Positions 6,841 through 8,521 of a stretch of 8,521 nt of DNA are shown here, piece by piece. The stretch is from Terriglobia bacterium. Lineage in GTDB: Bacteria > Acidobacteriota > Terriglobia > UBA7540. The stretch lies in assembly GCA_030042795.1 (NCBI GenBank), contig JASHYZ010000692.1, positions 1 through 8,521 on the forward strand, written 5' to 3'. Position numbers and translations under genes: made by a program. Numbering within the stretch: position 1 is the first letter of the stretch; each line of letters begins with the position of its first letter. A model generated the notes under the pieces. That model had not been told where the DNA came from and ran no database searches. It worked only from the letters and a program-made list of their open reading frames with translations.

Positions 6841-6911
6841 CCCCCAGGGAGAGGGGAGAACTTGTTCAACAAGGAGAGCCTCTCCCCGGGGAAAGGGTGG
6901 CGCAACGCGCC
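6841..6911. terminator. Hairpin-rich intergenic repeat, possible two-way terminator
   Basis: This gap between two convergent genes holds nested inverted repeats. GGGAGAGG (6847-6854) pairs with CCTCTCCC (6879-6886). Inside lies CTTGTT/AACAAG (6861-6873), and just beyond is GGCGC/GCGCC (6899-6911). The CCC..GGGAGAGGGG style resembles dispersed intergenic repeats of many GC-rich bacteria. Its place between convergent stop codons (6793 and 6919) suits a bidirectional terminator, although there is no T run on either strand. Promoter-like TTGACAA at 6813-6819 has no matching -10 box. Confidence 0.42.
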
Positions 6912-6918
6912 GGGGGGA

Positions 6919-7596
6919 TTAGGGTTCGATGATGTTCTGCCGCACGGCATAGTGAACAAGGTCGCAGACCGAGTGCAAATGGAGAGCCTGCATGACGTGT
7001 GCACGGTGAGTCTCCGCGGTTTTCACGCTGATGCCCAGAGCCGTGGCAACTTCCTTGTTCGATCGCCCTTCCACGAGTAATTGAACCGTTTCGCGCTCCC
7101 TCGCCGTCAGTGGGTCGAACGTTCCTCCCGAGGCTTGCAAGTAACCCTGCAAAACCATTTTCGACACGCTGGATGTGAAGAAAGGGCAGCCGCCAGCAAC
7201 CGAGCGCACCGCCACCACAAGATCGCGCGCTGCGTCCGTCTTCAGCACGTACCCTAAGGCTCCGGCGTGCAAAAGGTCTCGGACGAGACTGTCTGAATCG
7301 AGCGCGGTCAGCACCAGTACTCGCGTCTTTTGCGCTCGCTGCCGAATCTGCCGCGTAGCCTCGATTCCGTTGAGCTCGGGCATTCGAACATCAATGACGG
7401 CGACGTCCGGGCGCAAGGCCTCGGCCTGCTGCACCAGAGCGCGGCCCGTAGCCGCTTCACCCACGACCTCGTAACCGGGCTGACTCTCCAGCAGGACCTT
7501 CACGCCCTGGCGAATCACGAAATGATCGTCTGCAATTACAACGGTGATGGGGCGATCAGCTCGCTGCTGGCCGTTCCGTTCGGGTTCCTCGACCAT
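6919..7596 (-). CDS. NarL/FixJ-family response regulator (receiver plus LuxR-type HTH)
   Basis: This 225-residue transcription regulator has a receiver domain at about 16-134 and a LuxR/GerE-type DNA-binding domain at about 158-222. The receiver has the acidic pair D23-D24, phospho-acceptor D69 in AVIDVRMPELNG, T97 and K119, all the residues needed for phosphorylation. The output domain shows LTAREREtVQLLVEGRSNKEVA and a recognition helix around VKTAETHRAHVMQAL (191-205). The ATG at 7596 is preceded by GGAGG with a 9-base spacer. No histidine kinase lies in the window, so it is an orphan here or its partner is elsewhere. It is convergent with the glucan hydrolase and divergent from the GH15 gene, so it could control either, but nothing in the sequence proves this. 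Family assignment is very secure; the target and signal are unknown. Confidence 0.96.
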   Translation of the reverse strand: MVEEPERNGQQRADRPITVVIADDHFVIRQGVKVLLESQPGYEVVGEAATGRALVQQAEALRPDVAVIDVRMPELNGIEATRQIRQRAQKTRVLVLTALDSDSLVRDLLHAGALGYVLKTDAARDLVVAVRSVAGGCPFFTSSVSKMVLQGYLQASGGTFDPLTARERETVQLLVEGRSNKEVATALGISVKTAETHRAHVMQALHLHSVCDLVHYAVRQNIIEP

Positions 7597-8064
7597 TTAA
7601 TTTGTCCTCCTTGGTCCCGTTTCTTGGCCGGGGGCACCAAGCCGCCACGCCGACGCAAGTCGCAGCGGGCACGCCCGCTGCCCGCTGTACGTCCGGTCAC
7701 TTTCGGTCCATAATTCCGACGGAGATATCCACCCGACAATTGAGGTCTCCTTGTTCCTTCCTCTGCGAGGGATCGAGCCGCAGAGGCACAGGTCAACTTC
7801 CAGCGTCAGCCTCGCCATCGCGACGGCCCGGCCGCTCCTCTTGACCCGTTACCGAACGCGGTAGCAATCTGCTTGCCGCTGCGAGCGCCGAATGAGTAAG
7901 TCGCGAGTTGGCAACGTGATTGGGCACGGCTAACCGGAAAGGCCCAGACGCCGGTAATGATTCAGAGTGAGTAAGATTTACAGGCAGGACGTTGTGGTTA
8001 TCGGTGGGTGGACACATGCAGGTTCGGCCGCATCCCTAACGGCGAAACGAGCCATCCAACAGTT
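7597..8064. other. Divergent intergenic region with two GC-rich hairpins
   Basis: This 468-base gap separates the response regulator and the GH15 gene. I find no convincing gene on either strand. It contains GCAGCGGG/CCCGCTGC at 7662-7681 (loop of 4) followed by a repeated CCCGCTG, and CCTCTGCG/CGCAGAGG at 7760-7786 (loop of 11). Promoters for both flanking genes should lie here. A weak leftward candidate is TTGTCG with an AATTAT box 18 bases later, on the minus strand near 7711-7740. Confidence 0.35.
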
Positions 8065-8521
8065 GTGGCCTATTTGCCGATTGAACAGCACGGACTCATC
8101 GGGGACTTGCACACAGCAGCACTGGTGGGCTTGGACGGATCGATCGATTGGATGTGTTTGCCGCGGTTCGATTCACCCGGCGTTTTTGCCGCTATTCTTG
8201 ACGACAAAATTGGCGGCGTTTTTAAGCTCGCACCAACTGCCGAGCCGGTCGCGCGTAAGCAGTTTTATTGGCCAGGCACGAACGTTTTAGTGACAACTTT
8301 TCTATCGCCGGATGGCACCGGCGAAATCACGGATTTCATGCCGGTGTTCAACCGCCGCAGCCAACTGGTGCGACGCGTTCGCGTACCTCGGGGCTGTATG
8401 GCTTTCCGCATGGAATGCCGGCCGGCGTTCAATTACGCGCGTAGTCAGCACGAGACTCAGCTTTTGCCTCAGGGAGCGTCCTTCACTTCGGACAGCCTCC
8501 ATCTGGGCCTGGTCAGCAGTC
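8065..8521 (+). CDS. GH15 glucoamylase/trehalase-type protein, N-terminal 152 codons, runs off right edge
   Basis: The frame starting GTG GCC TAT reads [20 protein letters not shown], then [20 protein letters not shown] (residues 22-41), [26 protein letters not shown] (73-92) and MPV. It stays open to the edge. These are signatures of the N-terminal beta-sandwich that precedes the (alpha/alpha)6 catalytic domain of bacterial GH15 proteins, usually about 600 residues long. The family hydrolyses alpha-glucosides: glucoamylases, and trehalases in several bacteria. The two catalytic glutamates would lie beyond the window. There is no signal peptide, so action in the cytoplasm is expected. The start at 8065 matches the usual family beginning but has no clear ribosome-binding site. 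An in-frame GTG at 8008 would add 19 residues that do not look conserved, and an in-frame TAA at 7972 sets the limit. Family assignment is secure; glucoamylase versus trehalase is open. Confidence 0.88.
   Translation, partial: MAYLPIEQHGLIGDLHTAALVGLDGSIDWMCLPRFDSPGVFAAILDDKIGGVFKLAPTAEPVARKQFYWPGTNVLVTTFLSPDGTGEITDFMPVFNRRSQLVRRVRVPRGCMAFRMECRPAFNYARSQHETQLLPQGASFTSDSLHLGLVSS

Overview
This is a GC-rich bacterial window of about 8.5 kb. Protein style (an NdvB-type glucan synthase, a Glycoamylase-family secreted protein, a GH15 enzyme, TTG/GTG starts) resembles soil Acidobacteriota. That placement is an impression from family resemblance and cannot be proven here.

Layout. The left half holds a leftward set of genes. 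Read in transcription order these are a 57-residue membrane protein (3839-3666), a full-length ABC exporter half-transporter (3537-1699) and the N-terminal 536 codons of a very large NdvB/ChvB-like beta-1,2-glucan synthase (1610 to the left edge). Gaps are 128 and 88 bases with no obvious terminator, so an operon is plausible. The synthase and the small protein are real genes that simple start-to-stop ORF lists miss: one runs off the edge and the other is short.

From 3840 to about 5080 there is a 1.2-kb, comparatively AT-rich and poorly coding stretch. It holds one doubtful ORF, a 14-bp perfect palindrome within a run of GTTC tetramers, and a compact 141-bp element (4709-4849) with perfect 13-bp terminal inverted repeats. 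That element is abutted on both sides by the same 8-bp word, TTCAAAAT. This is the signature of a transposed MITE-like element with its target duplication. Downstream of it are inverted repeats that could fold in the leader of the next gene.

The right half starts with a rightward gene for a secreted (alpha/alpha)6-type Glycoamylase-family hydrolase, related to GH144 endo-beta-1,2-glucanases (5081-6793). After a hairpin-rich intergenic repeat comes a convergent NarL/FixJ-type response regulator (7596-6919). A non-coding 468-base gap with two GC-rich hairpins follows, then the 5' part of a rightward GH15 glucoamylase/trehalase-type gene that runs off the right edge.

How it fits together. The synthase would make beta-1,2-glucan at the inner membrane, and the ABC protein may export it. 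The divergently transcribed secreted hydrolase could trim or recycle it, and it belongs to the same domain family as the central domain expected in the unseen part of the synthase. This is a coherent glucan synthesis/export/processing locus, but substrate assignments are inferred from family and neighbourhood. I did not find a clearly new defence or mobile system. The most distinctive structural signal is the MITE-like insertion between the two divergent glucan transcription units.
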